Position numbers and translations under genes: made by a program
DNA from: JAVEYA01 sp034003745
GTDB lineage: Bacteria; Bacillota; Peptococcia; DRI-13; PHAD01
Assembly: GCA_034003745.1 (NCBI GenBank)
Contig: JAVEYA010000062.1
Span: forward strand, 1 to 13,332
Length of the DNA stretch: 13,332 bases
Reading direction: 5' to 3'
In this document: positions 1-8,094 of the stretch, in pieces
Position numbering within the stretch: position 1 is the first letter of the stretch
Layout of the letters: every line of letters begins with the position of its first letter
Notes under the pieces: generated by a model
Databases searched by the model: none
What the model was told of the DNA's origin: nothing
What the model saw: only the letters and a program-made list of their open reading frames with translations

Positions 1-21
1 CTGGATATTCTCACTTCCATA

Positions 22-74
22 TATAATTATGATTAATATTGGTGTAATATATAATTTAAAATTATAGAAAGGAG
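22..74 (+). promoter_or_regulatory. AT-rich leader of the redox operon: candidate -10 box, palindrome and RBS
   Basis: The 83 bases before the first gene are very AT-rich. TATAAT occurs at 22-27 and again at 50-55; the second has only a poor -35 (TTATGA at 27-32, 17-base spacer). The second box forms the left half of a perfect 17-base palindrome at 50-66 (arms TATAATTT and AAATTATA around one A), which could be an operator or chance in AT-rich DNA. A strong Shine-Dalgarno AAAGGAG at 68-74 lies 9 bases before the ATG at 84. No Rex-type operator (TTGTGA...TCACAA) was seen. The -10 and RBS are direct observations; promoter function is inferred. Confidence 0.4.
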
Positions 75-83
75 CGAGCTAAA

Positions 84-614
84 ATGTGCGATCATTGTGC
101 AGAAAAAATGGAAGGGAATTTTCCGAATCATCAAGTCGATTTAAGCTTGCTGGACCCAGTTATTCAGGAATATAAAGGCGTCAGCGGCAGTTTAATCAAC
201 ATTATGCAAAAAGCGCAGGACATTTACGGATACCTTCCGTTGGATGTCTTAAAAGCAATCGCCGATAAAACAGGAAATAAGAGAGCCAAGATATACGGTA
301 TAGCTACTTTCTATGCGCAGTTCAGGATGAAGCCCGTGGGCAAATATCTGATTCTGCAATGCCAGGGCACGGCCTGCCATGTTAACGGTTCTGAAGAAGT
401 CGGAAATGCTTTGTGCGATGAGCTGGGGATTCAGCCGGGGGATACGACCGCCGATGGCCTGTTTACCTTGGAAGACGTGGCCTGTCTGGGCTGCTGTTCT
501 TTGGCCCCGGTCATTATGGTCAACGGCGAGGCCTACGGCAAATTGACCCCGGTCAAAGCCAGACAGGTTATCAAGGATATCATCAAAAGGGACAAAGAGG
601 GGGTTAAGCCATGA
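84..614 (+). CDS. stnC: NuoE-like [2Fe-2S] subunit of a Stn/HydABC-type electron-bifurcating complex
   Basis: This 176-residue soluble protein belongs to the 24-kDa NADH dehydrogenase subunit family (NuoE, HydC, HndA). It has a helical N-terminal part (about 20-80) and a thioredoxin-like domain. The four [2Fe-2S] ligands are visible as C93-x4-C98 and C134-x3-C138. In HydABC and Nuo complexes this subunit sits against the NuoF-like flavoprotein and carries a cluster near the FMN. The ATG at 84 follows AAAGGAG with 9-base spacing. The stop codon overlaps the next ATG (ATGA), so translation is probably coupled to the NuoF-like gene. An extra Cys pair (C2, C5) at the extreme N-terminus is of unknown meaning. 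The family is certain; assignment to Stn rests on the downstream fused gene, and the subunit letter is from memory of the Sporomusa nomenclature. Confidence 0.9.
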   Translation: MCDHCAEKMEGNFPNHQVDLSLLDPVIQEYKGVSGSLINIMQKAQDIYGYLPLDVLKAIADKTGNKRAKIYGIATFYAQFRMKPVGKYLILQCQGTACHVNGSEEVGNALCDELGIQPGDTTADGLFTLEDVACLGCCSLAPVIMVNGEAYGKLTPVKARQVIKDIIKRDKEGVKP

Positions 615-2365
615 AAATCAGGGTCGGACTGGGCAGCTGCGGCATCGCGGCCGGCGGTAAGAAAGTGATGGAAAGGCTGCAGCAGGCCATTGCAAAGCAG
701 GGAATCCCGGCTGAAGTTGAAGCAACCGGCTGTATCGGCATGTGCTTTTATGAACCTCTTATCGATATTATTAAAGACGAAGATATTTATACTTACGGCA
801 ACGTCACCCCGGAGATGGTGGATGAAATCGTGGAATCCCACCTGGTGAAGGGGGCGCCTATTGAAAAATACATTGTTTCAACCTCGGAAAACCCCTATAC
901 GATCCTGGACAAACAAGTCCGTGTCGCCTTGCAGAACTGCGGGAAAATGAACCCGGAAAGCCTGGAGGATTATCGGGCCAACGACGGGTACAAAGCGCTG
1001 GAAAAAGCCCTGAAGTCCATGACGCCGGACGCCGTCATCGGTGAAATCAAGACCGCAGGCTTAAGAGGCCGCGGCGGCGCGGGTTTCCCCACCTGGTTCA
1101 AATGGGACGCTGCACAGAAAGCCAAAGGCGACGTCAAATATGTGGTCTGCAACGCCGACGAAGGCGACCCCGGCGCGTTTATGGACAGAAGCGTACTGGA
1201 AGGCGATCCCCATGCCATTCTGGAAGGCATGGCTCTGTGCGGTTATGCCATCGGTTCCGCAGAAGGCGTTATATATTGCCGCGCGGAATATCCGCTGGCC
1301 ATCGAGCGTCTGGAAAAAGCCATCCAACAGGCCAAAGCCGCCAACTACCTCGGCAAAAATATTTTTGACACCAAATTTAATTTTGAAATCAGTATAAAAA
1401 AAGGCGCAGGCGCTTTTGTCTGCGGTGAGGAAACGGCTCTGATCGCCTCTTTAGAAGGCGAACGCGGCATGCCGCGCCTGAAGCCGCCGTTTCCGGCGCA
1501 ATCCGGTTTCTGGGGCAAGCCGACCAATATCAATAACGTAGAGACCTTTGCCAATGTGGCCTGGATTATCAGAAAAGGCGGAGCCGCCTTCGCCCAAATG
1601 GGCACGGAGCAGAGCAAAGGAACCAAAGTATTCGCCTTGGCCGGCAAGATTAAAAACGGCGGCCTGGTGGAAATCCCCATGGGGATGCCGCTCAGGGAAG
1701 TTATCTATGATATCGGCGGCGGCATCAAAAATGATAAGAAATTCAAAGCCGTGCAAATGGGCGGCCCTTCCGGCGGCTGCATCCCGGCGGCTTTGTTGGA
1801 TACCACGGTGGACTATGAGTCCATCACCAAAACGGGCGCCATCATGGGTTCCGGCGGGATGATCGTCATGGACGAAGACACCTGTATGGTGGACATGGCC
1901 AGGTTCTTCCTGGACTTCACCTGCAAAGAATCTTGCGGCAAATGTATTTACTGCCGTCTGGGCACCAAACGTATGCTGGAAATTCTGGAGCGCATCACTC
2001 AGGGTCAGGGCCGTGAAGAAGACATTCCCGAACTGGAAGAATTATGCCTGACCGTCAAGGACGCCTCCCTGTGCGGTTTGGGACAGACCGCACCCAACCC
2101 GGTTTTAACGACTTTACGGTATTTCAAAGACGAATACCTGGCGCATATCATTGATAAGAAATGTCCGGCCAAAAAGTGCAAAGACCTCCTGACCTTCACC
2201 ATTGATGCTGCAAAATGCACCGGCTGCACCCTGTGCGCCCGGAAATGTCCGACTGCGGCAATAACGGGCGAGGTCAAGAAAGCCCATATCATAGACCAGG
2301 AAAAATGCATCAAGTGCGGAAACTGTTCAACTGTCTGCCGCTTCGGCGCCGTACAGGTTGATTAA
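611..2365 (+). CDS. stnB: NuoF-like NAD(H)/FMN subunit with C-terminal 2[4Fe-4S] ferredoxin domain
   Basis: This 584-residue protein matches the 51-kDa flavoprotein family (NuoF, HydB, HndC). Residues 1-85 form a thioredoxin-like [2Fe-2S]-type domain with C10, C41 and C45. The FMN/NADH core follows, with the glycine-rich loop at 152-161, NADEGDPGAF at 181-190 and CGEETAL at 271-277. The NuoF [4Fe-4S] ligands are C442, C445, C448 and C488. The tail holds two ferredoxin-type clusters (C536, C539, C542, C546 and C566, C569, C572, C576). By analogy with HydB it should bind NAD(H) at FMN and be the likely site where electrons branch to ferredoxin; that is inference. The start overlaps the previous stop (ATGA), with a GAGGGGG ribosome site just upstream. 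In the N-terminal domain the expected first Cys of a C-x4-C pair is Val5, so that cluster may be absent or altered. Confidence 0.93.
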   Translation: MKIRVGLGSCGIAAGGKKVMERLQQAIAKQGIPAEVEATGCIGMCFYEPLIDIIKDEDIYTYGNVTPEMVDEIVESHLVKGAPIEKYIVSTSENPYTILDKQVRVALQNCGKMNPESLEDYRANDGYKALEKALKSMTPDAVIGEIKTAGLRGRGGAGFPTWFKWDAAQKAKGDVKYVVCNADEGDPGAFMDRSVLEGDPHAILEGMALCGYAIGSAEGVIYCRAEYPLAIERLEKAIQQAKAANYLGKNIFDTKFNFEISIKKGAGAFVCGEETALIASLEGERGMPRLKPPFPAQSGFWGKPTNINNVETFANVAWIIRKGGAAFAQMGTEQSKGTKVFALAGKIKNGGLVEIPMGMPLREVIYDIGGGIKNDKKFKAVQMGGPSGGCIPAALLDTTVDYESITKTGAIMGSGGMIVMDEDTCMVDMARFFLDFTCKESCGKCIYCRLGTKRMLEILERITQGQGREEDIPELEELCLTVKDASLCGLGQTAPNPVLTTLRYFKDEYLAHIIDKKCPAKKCKDLLTFTIDAAKCTGCTLCARKCPTAAITGEVKKAHIIDQEKCIKCGNCSTVCRFGAVQVD

Positions 2366-2366
2366 G

Positions 2367-2374
2367 AAAGGGAG
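2367..2374 (+). promoter_or_regulatory. RBS that sets the start of the fused redox subunit
   Basis: AAAGGGAG at 2367-2374 lies 8 bases before the ATG at 2383. A GTG at 2374 is in the same frame but sits inside this Shine-Dalgarno sequence. The ATG at 2383 is therefore preferred, giving a protein that begins MTVRI, directly at the first strand of the ferredoxin fold. Confidence 0.8.
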
Positions 2375-2382
2375 TGGAGAAA

Positions 2383-5300
2383 ATGACTGTCCGTATCAAT
2401 ATTAATGACCGCGAAGTTTTGGCCGCTCCTGACCAGTATATCCTGCAGGCGGCTCTGGAAAACGGCATCGAGATCCCCCATTTGTGTCATGACGACAGAA
2501 TCAAGCCTTATGGCGCCTGCGGCATGTGCGTGGTGGAAATCGAAGGCAACCCCAAGCTGCAAAGAGCCTGCGCCACCAAAGTGGCCGACGGCCTGGTAAT
2601 TAAGACCCATACTGCCCGCACCAACGCCGCCCGCAAGTCGGCTCTAAAGTTATTGGTGTCCGATCACCGTGGGGATTGTCGCCCGCCCTGCGCGCTGGCC
2701 TGTCCCGCCCAGACGGACTGCCAGGGTTATGTGGGCTTGATTGCCAACGGGCAATATCAGGAAGCCGTGGAAGTCGTCAAAGAAAAAATTCCGCTGCCTG
2801 CCAGTATCGGGCGCGTCTGTCCGCATCCTTGTGAAGAAGCCTGCCGCCGCCAATTGGTGGAAGAGCCTATTGCTATCGCGGCGCTGAAGACTTTTGTGGG
2901 TGAGCTGGCCCTGCAGGAAGGCAGCCTTCTGCCGGAAATGAAAGAAGCCACCGGAAAAGAGATTGCAGTAGTAGGAGCCGGTCCGGCCGGAATCTCCGCA
3001 GCCTTCTTTTTGACCAAGGAAGGTCATCAAGTGACGATTTACGAAGCGATGCCCCAAGCCGGCGGAATGCTTCGCTACGGCATTCCGGAATACCGCTTGC
3101 CCAAGGATCTGCTGGAAGCGGAAATTGACCTCCTGCGCGCTATGGGTGTGGAAATCATCTATAACACCAGGATAGGCCGCGATATTACACTGGAGTACCT
3201 GAGGAAAGCTTACGACGCCGACTTCCTTGGCGTCGGCGCCTGGCAGAGCACGCCGCTGGGCTGCGAAGGCGAAAATATTCCCGGCATCCTCGGCGGAATT
3301 GATTTCTTAAGAGAAGTCACTTTAAACAAACAAGTCGACCTGGGCAAGAAAGTCCTCGTCGTCGGCGGCGGCAATACGGCTATGGACGTGGCCCGGACAG
3401 CCGTCCGCCTGGGCGTGGAGGAAGTTTCGGTCATTTACCGCCGTACCCGCGCGGAGATGCCGGCGGAAGATATTGAAATTGAAGAAGCGGAAGAAGAAGG
3501 CGTCAAGTTTATTTACCTGACGGCTCCTTTGGAAGTCTTAAGCGATGGGAAGAAAGCCGTCGGGATGCGCTGCCAGAAAATGCGCCTGGGCGCGCCGGAC
3601 GCTTCCGGGCGACGTTCGCCCGAACCGATTCCCGGTGAAGAGATCACTCTTGCAGCGGATACGGTCATTGCCGCCATCGGTCAGGCCGTCAATGCCAAGG
3701 AGATCGGCGTAGCCTTATCCAAGCGGGGTACTATCACCGTGAAAGAAGGTACCTTTGAGACCGATCTGCCCGGCGTTTTTGCCGGCGGAGACGCCGCTAC
3801 CGGACCGAAAATCGCTATTGAAGCCATTGCCCAGGGCAAACACGCCGCCGCTGTGATGGACAGCTATCTGAATGGACAAATCATCCCCCACGTTGTCCCG
3901 CCCTACTGCAAACAAGAAGACTTGACGGAAGCCGACTTTGCCGACAGGACCAAAGCTAAGCGCGTCAAGCTGTCTCATCAGGATCCGCAAACCAGAAAGC
4001 GGGATTTCTCCCAGGTCACGTATACGATGACCGAGGAAACGGCCAAGAAAGAAGCGTCGCGCTGCCTGGAATGCGGCTGCCGTGACTACTTCGAATGTCA
4101 GCTGCTGCAATATATCCATGAATATGATATCGATACCGCCAACCGCATCGGGGAGAAGCATAAGCGCCAGGAATGCGACGACCATCCTTTCCTGGAGCGC
4201 AATTCCGACAAATGTATCCTCTGCGGCTTATGTGTCCGGGCCTGCGACGAAGTTATGGGCATTACGGCGTTGGGTTTGGTGGACCGCGGCTTTGACTCTA
4301 TTGTCAAACCCGAATTCGGCCTGCCGCTGAATGAAACCGATTGCATTGCCTGCGGACAGTGCGCAGACGTCTGCCCCACCGGCGCTTGCATGGAGAAGGC
4401 CGCCATCACGAAACAGGTCCCGGTGGACCTGGAAGAGACGGATTCCACCTGCGCTTTCTGCGGCGTAGGCTGCAGCCTGATCCTGCAGACGAAGGGCGGC
4501 AAGGTCTACTCCGCTTTGCCCGATCGGGAAGCGGAGGAAGGACTGCTTTGTGCCCGCGGTAGATTTGGCCTGTGGCATGTGAATACTGAGGACAGATTAA
4601 CAGCGCCGCTGTTGAAAGAAAAGAGCGGCCTCACCGAGGCCGGCTGGAGCGAAGCTCTGCTTACCGCGGTGAAAAGACTGCAGGCAGTCCGGGCCGCCTA
4701 CGGCAAGGATGCGATTGCTTTTGCCGTCTCTCCCAGATTGACCAATGAGGAAGCTTTCATGGTCAAGAAAATCGCTGATAAATTAGAAACCTCCCTGATT
4801 GGCTCTTTCTCGCACACTGCAGCTTCCGGATTAAAGGAAATCCTGGGCTATGACGCCTCCGCCACGAGCTATGAGGAACTCCACAACGCAGATTTGGCGC
4901 TGGCCGTGGGCAATGTTGCGGAGAATCATCCCATCATGGGGATTAAGCTGAAAAACTTTGCTGCCCGCGCCAAACTGGTTACGGTGAGCGGGACGAAGAC
5001 CCGTGCGGAAGAATGGGCCGCCCTTTCCGCCAATCCCACGGAAGGCCTGGATTTCTTCAAAGGATTAATCAAGGGACTTCTGGAGCAGAAAGCCATTGAT
5101 GAGGCACAGGCAGAGAAGACGACTGTCGGCTGGCCGGAATTGAAAGCAGCCGTTTCCAAAGCAAATGTTTCCGACAGTGTCGGCGCTGTAGCCAAAGCCT
5201 ATGCAGCGGCTAAGAAGCCCATCATCGTCATTGATGAGGATAGCGTCACCACCGAGACGATACAACTATTGGCCGACCTGGCTGTTGTCGGCGGCAAGAT

Positions 5301-5991
5301 CGGCAAACCGCACCGCGGCCTGATTCTGGTGCGCTCTAAGAACAATACACAGGGCTTAATTGATCTGGGTATTGATAAAACTGCCGTCGAACTGACCAAG
5401 GCCATCAAAGACGGTCAAATCAAGGCGCTGGTCATCCTGGGCGAAGACCCGGCCGCTGTGGACGCCGCCTTGATGAACAAAATCAAGAAGCTGGACTTCC
5501 TCCTGGCGGGAGATATCACTGTTACCAAAACTGTCCAAGCGGCCGACGTGGTCCTGCCGCTGGTCAGCTTCGCGGAAACAGCCGGTACCTATACCAGAAG
5601 TGACCGCAAGATTCAGGAAGTCAAGCCGGCCATCGAACCTTTAACCGGATTGGATAATCTGGCGGTGTTGCTGGAAACAGCCGCTCTTTTAGGCGTAGAT
5701 TATGCCGATTTGCAGGAAGTGAGAGCGGCCATAGCCGCGGAAGTTCCTGTCTATGGCGGCATGAAAGCTTTCGATGCCCTGGAAATCGATCAAGCCGTCT
5801 TCTGGCCGAACTCCGCCGCGGAACCCGCCGGGAAGCAGTCGCTCTATTCCTCCGGCTTCGCCACAGCGGATGGGAAAGCGCATTTGGCTGTTCCGGCCAA
5901 AGGGGATGCCTTCGGACAGAAGAAAGTATACGACAGCATCGAAATTAGTTTTGCTGATTTTGTGAAAGGTAGAGACCTGAAAATCGGCTGA
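2383..5991 (+). CDS. stnA: Fused NfnB/GltD-like NADPH-flavoprotein and NuoG-like Fe-S subunit (Stn transhydrogenase large subunit)
   Basis: This soluble 1202-residue fusion has modules in this order. Residues 1-80 are a [2Fe-2S] ferredoxin domain (C35, C46, C49, C63). Residues 90-175 are a GltD/NfnB-type Fe-S domain (C99, C103, C107, C113, C146, C150, C154). Residues 193-495 are the FAD/NAD(P) oxidoreductase, with GAGPAG at 198-203, GGGNTAMD at 328-335, YRR at 352-354 (typical of NADPH binding) and AGGDAATGP at 467-475. A Cys cluster follows (C561, C564, C566, C572), then two [4Fe-4S] sites (C611, C614, C617, C621; C654, C657, C660, C664). A molybdopterin-oxidoreductase-type [4Fe-4S] site (C690, C693, C697, C723) leads into a degenerate molybdopterin fold to about 1100. 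The place of the catalytic Cys/Sec appears to be S810, as judged by eye. No H-cluster motifs occur. This matches the Sporomusa-type Nfn (Stn), which links NADPH, NADH and ferredoxin. It is the last gene of the operon, starting 17 bases after the previous stop. Confidence 0.85.
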   Translation: MTVRININDREVLAAPDQYILQAALENGIEIPHLCHDDRIKPYGACGMCVVEIEGNPKLQRACATKVADGLVIKTHTARTNAARKSALKLLVSDHRGDCRPPCALACPAQTDCQGYVGLIANGQYQEAVEVVKEKIPLPASIGRVCPHPCEEACRRQLVEEPIAIAALKTFVGELALQEGSLLPEMKEATGKEIAVVGAGPAGISAAFFLTKEGHQVTIYEAMPQAGGMLRYGIPEYRLPKDLLEAEIDLLRAMGVEIIYNTRIGRDITLEYLRKAYDADFLGVGAWQSTPLGCEGENIPGILGGIDFLREVTLNKQVDLGKKVLVVGGGNTAMDVARTAVRLGVEEVSVIYRRTRAEMPAEDIEIEEAEEEGVKFIYLTAPLEVLSDGKKAVGMRCQKMRLGAPDASGRRSPEPIPGEEITLAADTVIAAIGQAVNAKEIGVALSKRGTITVKEGTFETDLPGVFAGGDAATGPKIAIEAIAQGKHAAAVMDSYLNGQIIPHVVPPYCKQEDLTEADFADRTKAKRVKLSHQDPQTRKRDFSQVTYTMTEETAKKEASRCLECGCRDYFECQLLQYIHEYDIDTANRIGEKHKRQECDDHPFLERNSDKCILCGLCVRACDEVMGITALGLVDRGFDSIVKPEFGLPLNETDCIACGQCADVCPTGACMEKAAITKQVPVDLEETDSTCAFCGVGCSLILQTKGGKVYSALPDREAEEGLLCARGRFGLWHVNTEDRLTAPLLKEKSGLTEAGWSEALLTAVKRLQAVRAAYGKDAIAFAVSPRLTNEEAFMVKKIADKLETSLIGSFSHTAASGLKEILGYDASATSYEELHNADLALAVGNVAENHPIMGIKLKNFAARAKLVTVSGTKTRAEEWAALSANPTEGLDFFKGLIKGLLEQKAIDEAQAEKTTVGWPELKAAVSKANVSDSVGAVAKAYAAAKKPIIVIDEDSVTTETIQLLADLAVVGGKIGKPHRGLILVRSKNNTQGLIDLGIDKTAVELTKAIKDGQIKALVILGEDPAAVDAALMNKIKKLDFLLAGDITVTKTVQAADVVLPLVSFAETAGTYTRSDRKIQEVKPAIEPLTGLDNLAVLLETAALLGVDYADLQEVRAAIAAEVPVYGGMKAFDALEIDQAVFWPNSAAEPAGKQSLYSSGFATADGKAHLAVPAKGDAFGQKKVYDSIEISFADFVKGRDLKIG

Positions 5992-5996
5992 AACTG

Positions 5997-6025
5997 TTGA
6001 CAAACGGTAGCGGAATATGTTAATT
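5997..6025 (+). promoter_or_regulatory. Sigma-A-type promoter of htpG
   Basis: A perfect -35 hexamer TTGACA at 5997-6002 is followed, after a 17-base spacer, by the weak -10 TTAATT at 6020-6025. It begins 5 bases after the stop codon of the redox operon. The CIRCE operator lies just downstream, overlapping the expected transcription start near 6032, as is typical for HrcA-repressed promoters. Confidence 0.65.
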
Positions 6026-6031
6026 AATAAA

Positions 6032-6058
6032 TTAGCACTCTCATGATGAGAGTGCTAA
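6032..6058 (+). promoter_or_regulatory. CIRCE operator (HrcA binding site)
   Basis: The site reads TTAGCACTC-N9-GAGTGCTAA, an exact match to the CIRCE consensus. The nine central bases (TCATGATGA) continue the symmetry, so the inverted repeat is perfect over 16-base arms from 6029 to 6061. HrcA is known to bind this element and repress groE and dnaK operons; here it would repress htpG. As RNA it would form a long hairpin followed by TTTTA, so it might also slow transcription arriving from the redox operon. Confidence 0.95.
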
Positions 6059-6096
6059 TTTTACGAAGCGTAATAAAGCGAAAGGAGAAAAACAGT

Positions 6097-7974
6097 ATGG
6101 CTAAAAAACAGTTTAAAGCGGAATCAAAAAGAATGCTCGATTTAATGATTAATTCGGTGTATACGCACAAGGAGATTTTCTTAAGAGAACTGATTTCCAA
6201 CGCAAGCGACGCCATCGACAAAATTTACTACAAAGCCTTGACGGATGAAGCAATTAGTTTTGATAAGGCCAATTATTATATTAAAATCACCATCGATAAG
6301 CCGAACAGGATTTTAAAGATAACCGATACCGGCATCGGCATGACCAAGGAGGAGCTGGACGAGAACCTGGGCGTTATCGCCAAAAGCGGCTCTTTGGCCT
6401 TTAAGAGGGAAAATGAGATCAAAGACGGTCACGATATTATCGGTCAGTTCGGCGTAGGCTTTTATTCGGCCTTTATGGTGGCGGACAAAATTACCGTTAT
6501 CTCCAGAGCGCTGGGCGCGGAAGGAGCCTGGAAGTGGGAATCCACCGGCATAGAAGGGTACATGATCGATCAAGCCTCAATGGATGAACTGGGTACGGAG
6601 ATTATCCTGAAAATCAAAGAGAATACGGAAGATGAACGATACGACACCTATCTGGAAGAATACCGGCTGAGGGATATTATCAAGAAATATTCCGATTTTA
6701 TCCGGTATCCTATTAAGATGGACCTGACCGTAAAAAGGCTCAAAGAAGGCAGCGATAAGGAGTATGAGGAGTTTCAAGACGAGCAGATCGTCAACAGCAT
6801 GGTGCCCCTCTGGAAGAAGAATAAAAGCGAGCTGACCCAGCTGGATTATGAGGGTTTCTATGCCGAGAAGCGCTACGGCTATGATAAACCGCTCAAATAT
6901 ATCCATATCAGCGCGGAAGGAACCCTTAGCTATAACGCTATTTTGTTTATCCCGGAAAAGCCGCCCTATGACTTCTATACGAAGGATTATGAAAAAGGGC
7001 TGGAACTGTACGCCAACGGCGTCTTAATCATGAATAAATGCGCGGATTTACTGCCCGACTATTTTGCTTTTGTCAAGGGTATGGTCGACTCGGAAGACCT
7101 TTCGCTCAATATCTCGCGGGAGCTCTTGCAGCATGACCGCCAGCTCAAGCAGATCGCCAAAAATATCAAATCAAAAATCAAAAATGAACTGGAGAAAATG
7201 CTCAAAGAAGAGCGGGAGAAGTATGAAACCTTCTATCAGTCCTTTGGGCGGCAGCTGAAATACGGCGTTTATTCCGACTTCGGCGGAAACAAGGAGACTC
7301 TGCAGGATCTCTTGCTGTTCTATTCCTCCAAAGAGAAGAAGCCGGTCACGCTGGAAGAGTATATCAGCCGCATGCCGGAAGAGCAAAAATATATCTATTA
7401 TGCTTCCGGCGACTCCAACGAGCGCATTGAGAAGATGCCGCAGACGGAGGCGGTGGCGGACAAGGGCTATGAAATTCTCTACTTCACTGACGACGTCGAT
7501 GAGTTTGCCATCAAGATGCTGAACGAGTACAAGGAAAAAGAGTTCAAGTCGGTGTCCGAAGCCGACCTGGGTCTGGAGCCGGAAGAGGATAAGGAAGATA
7601 CGGAGAAGAAGGATGCGGACGCCGAATTGTTCAAGTATATGAAAGAAAGATTAGGCGATAAGATTAAAGACGTCCGCGCTTCCAAACGCCTGAAAAATCA
7701 TCCGGTCTGCCTGACCAACGAAGGCGCCGTCTCTATCGAAATGGAGAAAATCCTGAGCGCGATGCCGAATAATCAAGACATCAAGGCGGATAAGGTCCTG
7801 GAAATCAATATCCATCACGATGTTTTCCAATCCTTAAAAGATGCCCATGAGCACAACAAGGAAAAATTGGATATTTATACGGATTTGTTGTATAATCAGG
7901 CTCTGTTGATAGAGGGATTGGCGATTCAAGACCCTGTAGAGTTTACGAATAATATGTGGAAAGTAATCAACTGA
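6097..7974 (+). CDS. htpG: Hsp90 molecular chaperone HtpG
   Basis: The product is 625 residues, the normal length for bacterial Hsp90 (E. coli HtpG is 624). It is an ATP-dependent cytoplasmic homodimer chaperone. The N-terminal GHKL ATPase shows ELISNASDA at 31-39 (Asn35 for Mg/ATP), DTGIG at 77-81 and the lid region GQFGVGFYSAF at 116-126. The middle domain has LNISRELLQ, with the catalytic Arg near 341. An acidic, lysine-rich stretch at about 488-510 precedes the C-terminal dimerisation domain. There is no eukaryotic MEEVD tail. The start at 6097 is set by AAAGGAG at 6081-6087, 9 bases upstream. An in-frame ATG at 6043 is rejected because it lies inside the CIRCE element. The gene appears monocistronic under promoter and CIRCE control. 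No clear terminator is seen after it. Confidence 0.97.
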   Translation: MAKKQFKAESKRMLDLMINSVYTHKEIFLRELISNASDAIDKIYYKALTDEAISFDKANYYIKITIDKPNRILKITDTGIGMTKEELDENLGVIAKSGSLAFKRENEIKDGHDIIGQFGVGFYSAFMVADKITVISRALGAEGAWKWESTGIEGYMIDQASMDELGTEIILKIKENTEDERYDTYLEEYRLRDIIKKYSDFIRYPIKMDLTVKRLKEGSDKEYEEFQDEQIVNSMVPLWKKNKSELTQLDYEGFYAEKRYGYDKPLKYIHISAEGTLSYNAILFIPEKPPYDFYTKDYEKGLELYANGVLIMNKCADLLPDYFAFVKGMVDSEDLSLNISRELLQHDRQLKQIAKNIKSKIKNELEKMLKEEREKYETFYQSFGRQLKYGVYSDFGGNKETLQDLLLFYSSKEKKPVTLEEYISRMPEEQKYIYYASGDSNERIEKMPQTEAVADKGYEILYFTDDVDEFAIKMLNEYKEKEFKSVSEADLGLEPEEDKEDTEKKDADAELFKYMKERLGDKIKDVRASKRLKNHPVCLTNEGAVSIEMEKILSAMPNNQDIKADKVLEINIHHDVFQSLKDAHEHNKEKLDIYTDLLYNQALLIEGLAIQDPVEFTNNMWKVIN

Positions 7975-8094
7975 TCATTCGTGTAGTCTCATTGATTTAA
8001 GTAGTCTTAAGGGTAAGCCATTAAGTCTCAGGAATTGCCATCTGATAGGACCCATTGGAATCAAACCACTGCAAGTTGAAAGGAAGTCCTTTTC
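7975..8094. other. Spacer between htpG and the AspT-like transporter gene
   Basis: These 120 bases carry no ORF. I see no convincing intrinsic terminator and no good -35/-10 pair. The motif AGTCT occurs three times (7985, 8003, 8024) with unequal spacing, which I do not consider significant. The only clear element is the ribosome binding site AAAGGAAG at 8079-8086. Confidence 0.5.

Noticed and set aside
2374..2382. GTG at 2374 as start of the fused redox subunit
   Set aside because: It lies inside the Shine-Dalgarno sequence AAAGGGAG; the ATG at 2383 has correct spacing and begins right at the ferredoxin fold.
4098..4502. Long antisense and out-of-frame ORFs over the redox genes, htpG and typA
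   Set aside because: They are shadows of strongly coding frames with conserved motifs, show no family features, and lack ribosome sites.
2383..5991. [FeFe]-hydrogenase or active formate dehydrogenase
   Set aside because: No H-cluster motifs (TSCCP, PCxxK, ExMxCxGGC) are present, and the catalytic Cys/Sec position appears to be Ser.
6043..6096. ATG at 6043 as start of htpG, adding 18 residues
   Set aside because: It is inside the CIRCE operator and has no ribosome site; the ATG at 6097 has AAAGGAG and gives the standard HtpG N-terminus.
7985..8028. Three AGTCT repeats after htpG as an operator or CRISPR-like array
   Set aside because: The units are only five to eight bases long, spaced unequally, and one differs; chance is the simplest explanation.
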